Shown here: piece after piece, positions 44,670-53,900 of the stretch
How the letters are laid out: each line of letters starts with the position of its first letter
Position numbering within the stretch: the first letter of the stretch is position 1
DNA from: CAZSDW01 sp964605705
GTDB lineage: Bacteria; Fidelibacterota; UBA2242
Reading direction: 5' to 3'
DNA: 64,000 nt
Assembly (NCBI GenBank): GCA_964605705.1
Contig: CAZSDW010000002.1
Coordinates: 83,457 to 147,456, forward strand
The notes under the pieces: model-generated
The model's database searches: none
The model's input: the letters and a program-made list of their open reading frames with translations, nothing else
What the model was told of the DNA's origin: nothing
Made by a program: the position numbers and the translations under genes

Positions 44670-44879
44670 TGCGACGGACGACTGAATGACCGCGACNNNN
44701 NNNNNNNNNNNNNNNNNNNNNNNNNNNNNNNNNNNNNNNNNNNNNNNNNNNNNNNNNNNNNNNNNNNNNNNNNNNNNNNNNNNNNNNNNNNNNNNNACGA
44801 CTGAATGACCGCGACGAACCATTTTTCAATGCGATGGACGACTGAATGACCACGACGTACCATTTTTGATTGAAATTTT
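44670..44879. repeat. 41-base tandem repeat interrupted by assembly gap
   Basis: Right of the gap a 41-base unit (ACGACTGAATGACCGCGACG, then AACCATTTTTCAATGCGATGG) occupies 44797-44837 and repeats imperfectly from 44838; a partial copy precedes the gap at about 44670-44696. The remaining part of this 310-base intergenic region holds no gene. Open frames seen here exist only because the unit has no stop in some frames. The repeat probably caused the assembly break. Confidence 0.85.
44697..44796. other. Assembly gap (100 N)
   Basis: Exactly 100 unknown bases, a conventional scaffold placeholder, inside the tandem repeat. True length is unknown. Confidence 0.99.
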
Positions 44880-44881
44880 AT

Positions 44882-45769
44882 CTATTGCTGGTGAAAACTG
44901 GTACCGATAAATTTCAAAGCATCGATCAATCCTGTGCGCCAGTAGGTCCACTGATGCCCACCATCCCGAACACGGTATTCATGGGGAATCTGCATGTCTC
45001 TAAGAAGAATATGCAGGGTTGAATTACCTTTGTAGAGAAAATCATCGTCACCACAGTCAATATACATGCGGACTGATTTCAGTTGATCAATGTTTGCATT
45101 TTTGATGATATAAAGAGGATTATTTTCCTTTAAGTGCTCGGTTAATCGATTTTCTCCCTCGAGTCCCGGACCGTACAAAATGGCGAATATTTGATCCCAG
45201 CTACTCTGATCCATATTTATAATTTCTGCATCGGTATTGATGCCAGCACTGAATGGGGCGCAGGCTGCGAACATTTCCGGATGCTTCAGTGAATAGACCA
45301 GGGTGCCAAAGCCGCCCATGGAAAGCCCGGCGATTCCGCGGTATCGTTTTTCCGACCGAATCCTGTATTTCGATTCGATATAGGGTATAAATTCTTCAAA
45401 AAAGAAATCTTCATAGCGAACGGAATTGTCAAAATTATTGATATACCAGCTGACTCCGGCATCGGGCATTGCTATAATCATCGACGGAATCTCCCGCTTT
45501 GCAATCGCTTCATCGGCGAGCATATTTGCCTCACCAAACTGGATCCAGCCCATGTCATTATCGGTATAACCGTGCAGGAGATAGACAATCGGATAATAGC
45601 GGGTAGAGGAATCATAATCAAACGGCAGGTAAATCGTATAGCGCACATCTTTCTTTAAAATTTTACTTTTTATAATTAGTCCTTCCCGGATAGTGCCCCT
45701 CGAAACCTGAGGATAGATGTTTGAAATGAACAGGACTAAAATTGCGGTGAACAGCAAAAATTTTTTCAT
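44882..45769 (-). CDS. Secreted alpha/beta-hydrolase esterase (esterase D / feruloyl esterase type)
   Basis: A 295-residue exported esterase. Signal peptide about 1-20 (ends SNIYPQ). YPIVYLLHGYTDND forms the oxyanion region, GLSMGGFGTLVYS holds the nucleophile Ser, CGDDDF the acid and GGHQWTYWR the His. Such enzymes remove acyl groups from sugars or act on S-formylglutathione; the signal peptide points to polysaccharide deacylation. Monocistronic by appearance. Confidence 0.85.
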   Translation of the reverse strand: MKKFLLFTAILVLFISNIYPQVSRGTIREGLIIKSKILKKDVRYTIYLPFDYDSSTRYYPIVYLLHGYTDNDMGWIQFGEANMLADEAIAKREIPSMIIAMPDAGVSWYINNFDNSVRYEDFFFEEFIPYIESKYRIRSEKRYRGIAGLSMGGFGTLVYSLKHPEMFAACAPFSAGINTDAEIINMDQSSWDQIFAILYGPGLEGENRLTEHLKENNPLYIIKNANIDQLKSVRMYIDCGDDDFLYKGNSTLHILLRDMQIPHEYRVRDGGHQWTYWRTGLIDALKFIGTSFHQQ

Positions 45770-45812
45770 AACTCTATTCCTTTCATAGACGATTTTATCG
45801 GGTGTATTTTAT

Positions 45813-47642
45813 CTATCTCAACAAAATAATCTTCCGGGTCAAGCGGGTATTGCCGGTCTCCAGGCGGATAAGATAAGTACCACTTGGCATAGCGGTGCCA
45901 TTGGTATCCTGACCGTTCCATTGCTGTTTATAATTTCCGGCTTCCATAAAACCATTATAAATGTTCAAAACTTTTCTGCCAAGCAGATCGTGGATGGATA
46001 CTTTAACGAAGCCGGCTTCGGCTATATTAAAACCGAATTTTGTAACCGGATTGAATGGATTCGGATAGTTCGGTAATAGTTCGGGATCAGCCGGAAATTT
46101 TAAGATGGACGTTTTTATGCTGTTTGGACTCGAATCAATCTGCCAGGTTCTGGATGCGGTGGGAATTTCCTGCCAGCGTCCCGCAGAATTTTTACCGATC
46201 ACATAAACCGTATAGCTCTGCCCGATTTCCAAACCGGTTAACATCAGAACAGGATTGTCCGCGATCGATAAAACCCGGCTCCAGGTTCCCTCGTTACTGT
46301 TTATACTGTACCGGTATTCAAGCTGCCCGGGACCGTCGATTATCAGGTTGGCAGTTGTATCATAAGTGACAGAATCGGGCTCTCCTGAGATGGATACACC
46401 GCCCGGTACGTAACAGCCGAGATCCAATCCGTTCGGTCCAATGCCAACTGCTGGAGAGTTAGATTGTAAATGAAAATCTGAGTCCGAATTGACAAACTGT
46501 GGATCAAAGTTAAAGTTGTTATCTCCGAGATGATGGAGACTGTCCGGCAGTAAACATTGATTAACAATAATCTCAGGATTATCATTACCCGGCTGGGAGA
46601 TCATATTGCCGAAGACATTGGAGATGTTCCAGAAAATATCACCCTTAAATGATGCTCCTCTCCCTGGTGCTACTGTCCGATCGGGCCACTCACTGAAGTT
46701 CACGCCGCCTTCATCGCAATTGACATAGCTGTTATTCTCCGATGTCATATAGCAACCTTCCTTCAACAAAACGGCATGATCACAATTGACAAACAGGTTT
46801 CTAACGACCACGATATCAGTAACATCTCCGCCATTTTTGCCGGTTGCAATGGCGTTGGATGTACTTGTTCCATCGTGCCCTTTGTGGAAGTCTCGGAATA
46901 CATTGCCCTCAATATGGGTATCAGTGCCGTCCAGATCCAGGGCGTCATCGGATCCGCCGAGAAAAACATTATTATAGACTTCCAGAATGGGTCCCGGTCG
47001 TTTACAGTCGGTGAAATCAATGACATCATTATAGCCCAGGGTTGAACCGAAGGTGTTGCCATCTATGATCAGGTATTCTTCATCTCTTAAATATTGCCCG
47101 TGGACGGTTTCCACACTGCCTACATTTGGGAAGATACAATTTTTCACCAGCAGGGAGGGATGATCAACTTCAATAATTGTTTTGTTTGTCTCCTGCCAGC
47201 TCATGGCATTAATCGATACTTTTGAGCTGCGAATGCTGATCCAGTTGCTGCGGCCATCGCCATATTCCATATCAATATAACCGAGGACATTGTCTTCCAG
47301 TGAACTTTGAAATTCTATGCCGTCCCAATCAGCGTTGCTTTCCGATGGACGAGTCATGAGAATCCGATTATCCTCACTGCCTTCAGCCTGTAATTTGCCG
47401 CCCTGCTGGACCTTGATTCCGGCGCCTTCTCCAAAATTCATTACGACACCAGCATTGATCGTCAGTATTATATTGTCTGGAATGATTACATCCTGAGCAA
47501 CGAGCCAGGGATTTTCGTCAGCAGTTAATGTTGTGTCAGCACTCAAAGTACCGGAAATTTCACCGGCACTCAATCGCGGGTAAGTTATTAACAATCCAAT
47601 AATCATTGTCAAAAGAGGAATATTCAGCCATCGTGGGTTCAT
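45813..47642 (-). CDS. Secreted parallel beta-helix protein with FlgD-like sorting domain
   Basis: A 609-residue exported protein. After a signal peptide (about 1-26) come a right-handed parallel beta-helix made of PbH1-like repeats (about 40-370, with LTINAGVVMNFGEGAGI and recurring N-x-F, G-N-x-F turns), a fibronectin-III-like domain (about 430-510), and a C-terminal sorting domain with LPNYPNPFNPVTKFGFN ending TRKIILLR. Beta-helix proteins of this kind bind or cleave polysaccharide. Start 47642 has AAAAGGA upstream and restores a clean signal peptide; the longer frame from 47687 does not. Confidence 0.78.
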   Translation of the reverse strand: MNPRWLNIPLLTMIIGLLITYPRLSAGEISGTLSADTTLTADENPWLVAQDVIIPDNIILTINAGVVMNFGEGAGIKVQQGGKLQAEGSEDNRILMTRPSESNADWDGIEFQSSLEDNVLGYIDMEYGDGRSNWISIRSSKVSINAMSWQETNKTIIEVDHPSLLVKNCIFPNVGSVETVHGQYLRDEEYLIIDGNTFGSTLGYNDVIDFTDCKRPGPILEVYNNVFLGGSDDALDLDGTDTHIEGNVFRDFHKGHDGTSTSNAIATGKNGGDVTDIVVVRNLFVNCDHAVLLKEGCYMTSENNSYVNCDEGGVNFSEWPDRTVAPGRGASFKGDIFWNISNVFGNMISQPGNDNPEIIVNQCLLPDSLHHLGDNNFNFDPQFVNSDSDFHLQSNSPAVGIGPNGLDLGCYVPGGVSISGEPDSVTYDTTANLIIDGPGQLEYRYSINSNEGTWSRVLSIADNPVLMLTGLEIGQSYTVYVIGKNSAGRWQEIPTASRTWQIDSSPNSIKTSILKFPADPELLPNYPNPFNPVTKFGFNIAEAGFVKVSIHDLLGRKVLNIYNGFMEAGNYKQQWNGQDTNGTAMPSGTYLIRLETGNTRLTRKIILLR

Positions 47643-47847
47643 TTTCAATCCTTTTCCTGATTCAAATTTAACGGTTCCAAAGTACACAATTCTGTTATTA
47701 ACTTCAACGTGATATTCGCTTATTTTTCCGATACTATTGATGACCTTGGCATGCTGGGATTTCTATAAATTTCATGTGCATCCGGATTTGAATATTTGTG
47801 TGTTTTTTGCATTATAATGGTCTGATAATGGTGAAAGAGGATATAGA

Positions 47848-48477
47848 CTAGGCTAATAGCTTATTGCTGAGATCTTCAACCGAATCAAAAATTTCCATAG
47901 CAGAATGGTGCCGCAGAGATTCGGCGCTGTTATATCCCCAGGATACGCCACCTGATGCAATCCGCACATGTCGGGCTGCTTCGATATCCCTGATCTCATC
48001 GCCAATATAAATTGTCTCTTTGGAAGAAATCCTGCTTTTATGAAGAACTTTACGGAGTTTAATGCCTTTTCCGAAAACTGAAACGCCACACTCAAAATAC
48101 TGAATCAGAGCAGCAAGTTCTTCACCCAGAACGTATCGAATATTCTCAACGGAATTGGAACTGACAATTGCCAGTACGACCTGATTCTGGGATAATTTAC
48201 GCAGCATGGTATCAATTCCCTTGAACAGGGAAATCGAGTGGATTTCATCGGACATTAATTTCCTGAGATGGGTACCTATCAACGGGGCTTTCCAGAGAGG
48301 TAAACCCAGATGCTGAAATATTTTTTGGGCATCATAATGCCTGAGAAATTTATGTTCGCTCATTTTTATCTGTTTAAATTCGAATTTCTCAGCAACTTTA
48401 TTAATGACTTTGACCAGCCAGGGAAATGAATCTGCCAGGGTTCCGTCAAAATCGAAAATAACGAGTTTATATTTCAC
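47848..48477 (-). CDS. HAD-superfamily phosphatase (phosphoglycolate phosphatase-like)
   Basis: A 209-residue cytosolic hydrolase. Motif I FDFDGTLADSF, motif II VSSNS, and motif III/IV YIGDEIRDIEAARH are present, with a helical cap between them. The substrate is not readable. Starts at GTG. Stands alone between the beta-helix gene and the homocysteine module. Confidence 0.85.
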   Translation of the reverse strand: MKYKLVIFDFDGTLADSFPWLVKVINKVAEKFEFKQIKMSEHKFLRHYDAQKIFQHLGLPLWKAPLIGTHLRKLMSDEIHSISLFKGIDTMLRKLSQNQVVLAIVSSNSVENIRYVLGEELAALIQYFECGVSVFGKGIKLRKVLHKSRISSKETIYIGDEIRDIEAARHVRIASGGVSWGYNSAESLRHHSAMEIFDSVEDLSNKLLA

Positions 48478-48590
48478 AAATTACCTTAATATTTTTTTCT
48501 GAAACAGCACGTATAATTTACGGATTTAAATTGTCCGGGAAATGATTATGTGGTCAAAGTTCAAGAAATCGGGATTAAAAACCAAATTAA

Positions 48591-49316
48591 TCAATTCATT
48601 TTTCGCAGTTGGATATTGCCCCAAAATCCAACCTTATCATCCTTGATAATAACAATCCCGCGGACAGCACTGATAGCTTTGGCAAAATCTATCCCTTTTT
48701 CGATATCCGCCGGACTCTGGATGAGATTGCCGGTAGCCGTAGCGACCGCATCAGCTATCGAGGCGGATTTTGAAATAATGACAACTGCATCGGCGTTTCC
48801 AAAACTCAATGAATGACCGACTGTCCCGGATGAGGTGCAAATGCCGAGCGGCGTATCGGCGGCAGCAATTTCAATGGCAAGTTGATTGGAAAGGAGAGAG
48901 CTGCCGGCATAAATTCCAATGATCCGGTTCCGGTTGCTTTTGATAAAAATATCGCCGCCATTTTCAATGATGATCTGCCCGGAAATTTTCAGTAAATCCT
49001 TTCCCACATATTCAGCCAGCGCGCCGGCAACAGCAGCAAAGGGACCAACGCCGGCAATTGCTGATGCGGCGCCCATCTCTCTGATGATATCCGGTGATGG
49101 AGAATTTATGGGATAAGGTTCAAGAGTTGTCTGGAATTCCGGATATTCTGCCAGGAATTTTTGAATCTGCCGACGGTATTTTTTGATCGAAATCAATGCT
49201 GCGTTTGTCAAATCCCGGTCAGCACTGATATAAAGATCGGTTTCCGCAACGATTACCTGGAATCCGGTCAGGTCACTGCTCTTCACCAAATTCCGGTAAG
49301 ATCGTTTCTCATACAA
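48591..49316 (-). CDS. UPF0280 (COG2122) ApbE-like protein, homocysteine module
   Basis: A 241-residue protein of the UPF0280 family, distantly related to ApbE. GAASAIAGVGPFAAVAGALAE, IIENGGDIFI and GICTSSGTVGHSLSFGNADA are diagnostic. In methanogens and some anaerobes the COG2122 protein is encoded with DUF39 and NIL-ferredoxin proteins that make homocysteine from aspartate semialdehyde and sulfide, possibly helping in sulfur or redox delivery; its exact role is not settled. It starts at TTG directly after the ferredoxin stop, zero spacing, so the genes are coupled. Confidence 0.88.
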   Translation of the reverse strand: MYEKRSYRNLVKSSDLTGFQVIVAETDLYISADRDLTNAALISIKKYRRQIQKFLAEYPEFQTTLEPYPINSPSPDIIREMGAASAIAGVGPFAAVAGALAEYVGKDLLKISGQIIIENGGDIFIKSNRNRIIGIYAGSSLLSNQLAIEIAAADTPLGICTSSGTVGHSLSFGNADAVVIISKSASIADAVATATGNLIQSPADIEKGIDFAKAISAVRGIVIIKDDKVGFWGNIQLRKMN

Positions 49317-49724
49317 CTAAAAATGGACCTCCATCGCGCCATATGGACAAGCCGCGACACATAGTTCACAGGCAATACATTTTTCATTGAAAAATTGCAT
49401 TTGATGAGTGGACTCATCCATTATTAGAGCATCGGTGGGACAGACGGGAACGCAAACACCGCAGTCCACACATTTCTCCGAATTCTTTATAATATCCTGA
49501 GACAAAGGCTGTGTCTTGATCCCAATATCCGTCAGGTATTTTTTACCCCGTCGATAATTTTCGTTTTCACCACTCAGTTCCAGTACCAGAATACCTTCTT
49601 CTTTCGGTGTAATGGATGCCTTTAAAATGTTAAAGGTCAGGTCATATTCCTTAACGAGCTGGCACAGAATCGGTTTATCGACAAGTCCGTAAGGGAAGTG
49701 GAGCACTATTCTTTTTGATATCAT
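49317..49724 (-). CDS. NIL-domain 4Fe-4S ferredoxin, homocysteine module
   Basis: A 135-residue protein with an N-terminal NIL domain (about 1-72, HFPYGLVDKPILCQLV) and two 4Fe-4S clusters: CVDCGVCVPVCPTDAL and CIACELCVAACPYGAM. Such proteins act as electron donors in reductive sulfur transfer with DUF39. Between the DUF39 gene (73 bases upstream) and UPF0280 (abutting). Confidence 0.9.
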   Translation of the reverse strand: MISKRIVLHFPYGLVDKPILCQLVKEYDLTFNILKASITPKEEGILVLELSGENENYRRGKKYLTDIGIKTQPLSQDIIKNSEKCVDCGVCVPVCPTDALIMDESTHQMQFFNEKCIACELCVAACPYGAMEVHF

Positions 49725-49797
49725 TTTTGCACCTCAAATATTTTAAGCGGGAGCGGATAGATCAGAAGTCAAAGTCACGTTCCTGCTTCGACAATTA

Positions 49798-51006
49798 TTA
49801 AGATCGTATCGGACGCTCATTCAATGATCGGAATGGAGCAGCTGTGTCCGGACCGGGAATATCGGCAACCGGATCAGTCAGCAGAAATTCCCCTTTGCGG
49901 ATCCTATTTTTTAAAATATTGGCAATTTCCAAAGCTTTACGATAACTGGAAATATTGCCAGTAGGAATTTCCTTTCCCTGAACAATAATTTTGCCGCTTT
50001 TTAACTGGCTATAATTGACCTGTCCGAGACTGCCTGGTTTGGTGTTGGGATAGGCATTGCTATAATCCACGACCTGTGCCCAGATATCCTCATCTTTTAC
50101 GGCGGTATATTGACAAATTTCTTCATTTAGGACTGGAATCGGAATCCCGATACCGATGGCGAGGGAGACTCCATAACCCCTGAAACTGGTTCCTTTCAGC
50201 CATTCCGGACTCATTTGCTTCAGATCGCCAATGACCGCCAGGGTTCCAGCGGGTGAGAGCGGAACGCTATTGTCACCGCGTTCTACAGCTGGATTATGCT
50301 GAGTACCCTGCCAAGCGATATAGCCGATGCCACCGCCCAGAAAGATTTTAGTACCGATCCCAATTGTTTTATACAACGGATCATTCAGCAGTGGTGAAAG
50401 TTGCCCGGCGCTGCAGAAATTGGCATTCTTCAGGTTCGGTTTCAGGATGCCCATATAAGTGTGAATAGTCTTGTCGGACAGATTTACTGCAACGTTATAA
50501 TTCTGATAGGCGTTCCGCGGATTGAAAAGTACCGCTTCGTTGAGGTCTTTAAGGTTAATCAAAGTTTCCAATGACTGCCGGGGATAACAATCGGTTCCGT
50601 AGGTGGTTGCCCTGAGTTTTAGATCCTTTCCAGCGACAAGATCCTCGATAATATGACCACCACCATACTGGAATTCACCGGGATATATTTTATTGCGGGG
50701 GTCATCATCGGGTATTGCCGCAGCACCAATATATAAATCGGCAGCTGCAAAACCGGTATAAGCTGGTACGCCATTCAGAAAAGCGCTACCGCCACCGAGT
50801 TTGATTTTTGGCTTACTCTGTCCGATATTGAAATATGCTCCCGAGGAGCACATCGGACCGAATGTTCCGGTCGTGACTACATCCACTTCCTGAGCTGCGT
50901 GGCTGACGCCCTTGTCTGCTACGATGTCAATAATTTCCTCAGCGGTTACAACGACAGCAGTCCCCTGCTTTATTTTTTCATTAATTTCCTGGATTGTTTT
51001 TGCCAT
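49798..51006 (-). CDS. L-aspartate semialdehyde sulfurtransferase (DUF39)
   Basis: A 402-residue protein of the DUF39/COG1900 family. Family members take sulfide-derived sulfur on a cysteine and insert it into aspartate semialdehyde to give homocysteine, bypassing O-acetylhomoserine. The two key cysteines of the family are visible at Cys53 (GPMCSSGAYFN) and Cys140 (TTYGTDCYPR). Other landmarks are KIKLGGGSAFLNGVPAYTGF and IFLGGGIGYIAWQGTQHNP. There is no CBS domain. GAGGAGAC precedes the ATG. A consensus promoter lies 300 bases upstream, leaving a long leader. Confidence 0.9.
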   Translation of the reverse strand: MAKTIQEINEKIKQGTAVVVTAEEIIDIVADKGVSHAAQEVDVVTTGTFGPMCSSGAYFNIGQSKPKIKLGGGSAFLNGVPAYTGFAAADLYIGAAAIPDDDPRNKIYPGEFQYGGGHIIEDLVAGKDLKLRATTYGTDCYPRQSLETLINLKDLNEAVLFNPRNAYQNYNVAVNLSDKTIHTYMGILKPNLKNANFCSAGQLSPLLNDPLYKTIGIGTKIFLGGGIGYIAWQGTQHNPAVERGDNSVPLSPAGTLAVIGDLKQMSPEWLKGTSFRGYGVSLAIGIGIPIPVLNEEICQYTAVKDEDIWAQVVDYSNAYPNTKPGSLGQVNYSQLKSGKIIVQGKEIPTGNISSYRKALEIANILKNRIRKGEFLLTDPVADIPGPDTAAPFRSLNERPIRS

Positions 51007-51076
51007 CTATAATAGTCTCCTCTATGCTAGAGTACGAGTGAATATTTATTTTTAATGTTCAATTAATGATGAATTT

Positions 51077-51214
51077 CTACCCCATTCCGAGGCTGCGCAT
51101 GATCCATAGTAAATCAATCACCCGCCCTTCATCATCGAATATCTGGATGCTGTTGCAGTTGCGTTTAAAACAGAAATGTGCTTTAATATTGCGTGGTAGT
51201 ATGTCTTTGATCAT
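51077..51214 (-). CDS. Small ORF in the leader of the homocysteine module
   Basis: Forty-five codons opening MIKDILPRNIKAHFCFKRN and ending LLWIMRSLGMG. The composition is protein-like, but no Shine-Dalgarno is evident and no family is recognised. It lies between the promoter at 51304-51332 and the DUF39 start codon. It could be a short gene, a regulatory leader peptide, a decayed gene, or chance. The rest of the 51007-51521 interval holds nothing else I can support. Confidence 0.3.
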   Translation of the reverse strand: MIKDILPRNIKAHFCFKRNCNSIQIFDDEGRVIDLLWIMRSLGMG

Positions 51215-51303
51215 TTTCTGTCGATTATTTACTGATTTTGCTTTGTTGCTTCAATCCCGGATAATTTTTCAACGGACGAGAGTTCCTTTGACCTATTCAG
51301 CGT

Positions 51304-51332
51304 AAGATATCAAGGTTGATCGTTGTTGTCAA
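51304..51332 (-). promoter_or_regulatory. Promoter of the homocysteine module
   Basis: On the minus strand TTGACA (51332-51327), 17-base spacer, TATCTT (51309-51304). Start expected near 51297, so the leader to the DUF39 ATG is about 290 bases. Confidence 0.65.
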
Positions 51333-51521
51333 GAGTTCAGAGATCATCAGAAATTACTCCTGAGTGTAAAAATAACTGAAATCGATGATTTTATAAAGAA
51401 ATTTTTAGGTTTGATTACCGACTTGACAATTGACTGTACGACGTCGGATTTTTTCGAAACAGTGAGATACCATCAAATCCGCTTAAATTTTCCTATTAAA
51501 CAACTTTCAAAATTACAGGAG

Positions 51522-51839
51522 TTAAACTATTGGATTCCATTGGTATTTTTTCAAATCGATCCGGTTTTGCAGGTTAAACTCGATGCCTTCGGCTTCCAAC
51601 AGGTTGCGCTGAATATCGGCAAAAAGTGGTTCCGATCGAATACTGATTTCACCCCTGGCATTCACGACCCGGTGCCAGGGAACCATACTATCATCGGTCA
51701 ATGCGTGCATAGCGTAGCCCACCTGCCGGGCATGCCCGGGAAGTCCGGCTAAAACAGCGACCTGCCCATAGGTAGCAACTTTAGAAAATGGGATAAGTTT
51801 TACGACGGTGTAAATTTGTCTATAGGAATTGGATGTCAT
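51522..51839 (-). CDS. atl: Alkyltransferase-like protein (ATL)
   Basis: A 105-residue protein with the DNA-binding domain of O6-methylguanine-DNA methyltransferase. The active-site PCHRV is replaced by PWHRVV, the mark of ATL proteins, which bind O6-alkylguanine without repairing it and pass the lesion to nucleotide excision repair. The helix-turn-helix VATYGQVAVLAGLPGHARQVG is intact. It begins three bases after the stop of the lamin-tail gene, so it appears to be the last gene of that long operon although its role is unrelated. Confidence 0.9.
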   Translation of the reverse strand: MTSNSYRQIYTVVKLIPFSKVATYGQVAVLAGLPGHARQVGYAMHALTDDSMVPWHRVVNARGEISIRSEPLFADIQRNLLEAEGIEFNLQNRIDLKKYQWNPIV

Positions 51840-51842
51840 TTC

Positions 51843-53882
51843 CTACTTGATCAGCAGCATTTTCCGGGTTTCGCTGAATCCGGGAGTTGTCAGCTGGTAG
51901 AAATACAAACCTCCCGGCAGATAATCGGCGGTAAAGTTTATATTATGGAAACCTGCCGGGCAATTATCATCCAGCACTTTCGCAACCTCCCGTCCCGTAA
52001 CGTCAAAAACTGTCAACCGGACATGGGCTGAAGCAGGTAAAGAAAAGGAGATGTTGGTTGTCGGATTAAACGGATTCGGGTAGTTGGCGTTCAGGTTTAT
52101 TTTCCCAGGTAAAGTCTTCTGATTGTCAGTAATGGCAGATGGATTCGTATTACTTGCACCTTTTGTTGGCGTATTAAAGAATACCCAGTGACTGCTGCCA
52201 TCAGGATAACGTCCTTCACTGCGGTCTGCGAATTGGGGACCAAAATCAAAGAAATCCAGCCCGGTGGTACTGTCAGCAGCAGTCAGCATGATGACGTCGT
52301 CACCTTCCGATGAAAAACTAAATCCCAGTACATCCTCGTAAATTGTCAGAAATGCTCCGGGCTCCAGAATACTTTGGGTATTTTCCGGAAAAGTCCATTT
52401 TGTATTATTACCACGTTCATCGGAAAGGAAGCAGCCAGCCAGGTTAATAGCGACAGAACCACGGTTATAAACCTCAACCCAGTCGTCGATACCGCCAAAA
52501 TCACTGGTAGTCTGGAATTCATTGATACAAATATCGGAAAAAAGATCACTGCCGGCATTGCTCTCGTTGGGAGTAGGATTTCTCAGGTATTCCGGTGCGT
52601 TGGCATTACCGGGAATAAATCCCATAGAAATATCCGGACTCATTATGCCATATTTCCAGCCGTGAATCAGAACGTTTCCATGATCTATACTCTCAAAAAG
52701 AGCGACAGTCTCACCATCTGCTGATAGTTTGAAATTCGTGTGCAAACTGCCCTGGTCTTCATCATTATCAGCCCAGATTAACAGGTACTCGTCGGGTGCC
52801 AGGTCCCTGGACGGCAGCTGATATTCATGGGAATTTCCCAGTGAATTACTGACGAACATACCGGCAATATTGACCGTGACATTGTCTTCATTATGAATTT
52901 CAAACCAATCATCATACTCACCGGCGGCATCGGTGATGACATGATCATTGATCGCCAACACTTCGGTAATGCGCAGTTTTGGGGGTTTATATCCGACGGT
53001 GTAGGCGTGATAACTCTGGGGAGCATCATTGGGCCAGCTGTCGATTTGACTGATATTATCAGTGGCTACGGCATAATATTTGACAAGGGTACCGTTGCTC
53101 TGGGCGGGAATAACTGCTGAAAAAATTGAGTCGCCGGCAACGGCATCTCCATTAGTACCATTATCGTTCATTAAGATAGCACTGTAACCGGATCCCGTAT
53201 TCAGCATGAGTTCAACTTTTATTAATCCTTCGGGATCGAAGGCAAGAACACCTACAACGACTTCATCGCTGCTTTCTGGCAGATCAATGTCCCGGTAACC
53301 ATCTTTACAGACAGGCTGGACATTATCAGTCAGAACGCTGTTGACTGTGCCCGGCGTGCCTCCATAGGCAACACTTGGGTCCCAGGATGTTGGGAGTGAA
53401 TTATCCATTGTCGGATTGAGTAGTTCCAGAGAGGGACCGTCACCATCAGCCGAGCCGGGCCAGCTGCCACCGTCGTTATATTCGACGATATCCTGAAGTT
53501 GGTCAGAACTGTCAAACAGGCGAACAGCGTCGCCGCCATTACCCAGACTCCAGGCATCGGTACCGGTGTCGAAATCGTTTGTATTAATGTTTGAGACATT
53601 CGGATAGGTCGAATGAAAAAGGGAATTATTTCCTGCAATGACCAGGTAGGCACCGGCGGCGAGATTGCCAGCCAATAGACAATGGGCATGAGTGTCTTTA
53701 TCGTCCAAAATGTACCAGCCTGTCAGATTGACGGAGGCTGAAGATTTATTGTACAACTCGATGAATTCCACATCAGTGCCAGAACTGTTATACATAATTT
53801 CATTAATAATTACATCGTCAGCTGACCAGAGTAAGCCTGACATCAGTAGCATAAGTAAAACAATAAGAAGGCTTGGTTTCAT
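51843..53882 (-). CDS. Secreted lamin-tail-domain protein with FlgD-like sorting domain
   Basis: A 679-residue exported protein. Signal peptide about 1-20. Three lamin-tail (LTD) domains are visible: about 22-175 (VIINEIMYNSSGTDVEFIEL), about 300-420 (LRITEVLAINDHVI) and about 450-570 (ICINEFQTTSDFGGIDDWVEV), with a choice-of-anchor-like domain between the first two. The last 80 residues are the sorting domain (NANYPNPFNPTTNISFSLP to ETRKMLLIK). LTD proteins with CotH are known neighbours of DUF4956 and VTC genes. Located 18 bases after the VTC gene; probably the exported end of this system. Confidence 0.8.
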   Translation of the reverse strand: MKPSLLIVLLMLLMSGLLWSADDVIINEIMYNSSGTDVEFIELYNKSSASVNLTGWYILDDKDTHAHCLLAGNLAAGAYLVIAGNNSLFHSTYPNVSNINTNDFDTGTDAWSLGNGGDAVRLFDSSDQLQDIVEYNDGGSWPGSADGDGPSLELLNPTMDNSLPTSWDPSVAYGGTPGTVNSVLTDNVQPVCKDGYRDIDLPESSDEVVVGVLAFDPEGLIKVELMLNTGSGYSAILMNDNGTNGDAVAGDSIFSAVIPAQSNGTLVKYYAVATDNISQIDSWPNDAPQSYHAYTVGYKPPKLRITEVLAINDHVITDAAGEYDDWFEIHNEDNVTVNIAGMFVSNSLGNSHEYQLPSRDLAPDEYLLIWADNDEDQGSLHTNFKLSADGETVALFESIDHGNVLIHGWKYGIMSPDISMGFIPGNANAPEYLRNPTPNESNAGSDLFSDICINEFQTTSDFGGIDDWVEVYNRGSVAINLAGCFLSDERGNNTKWTFPENTQSILEPGAFLTIYEDVLGFSFSSEGDDVIMLTAADSTTGLDFFDFGPQFADRSEGRYPDGSSHWVFFNTPTKGASNTNPSAITDNQKTLPGKINLNANYPNPFNPTTNISFSLPASAHVRLTVFDVTGREVAKVLDDNCPAGFHNINFTADYLPGGLYFYQLTTPGFSETRKMLLIK

Positions 53883-53900
53883 ATAGTATCCTTGATAAAA

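Noticed and set aside
44587..44863. Overlapping open frames in the tandem repeat with X-filled translations
   Set aside because: They arise from a repeat unit without stops and span the N gap; no start signals and no protein-like features.
44670..44879. CRISPR array
   Set aside because: Units are directly adjacent 41-base copies without unique spacers, and no cas genes are present.
51007..51297. SAM riboswitch before the homocysteine module
   Set aside because: None of the conserved SAM-I or SAM-II core motifs could be found by eye.
51411..51752. Plus-strand ORF of 113 codons
   Set aside because: Antisense of the clearly real alkyltransferase-like gene.
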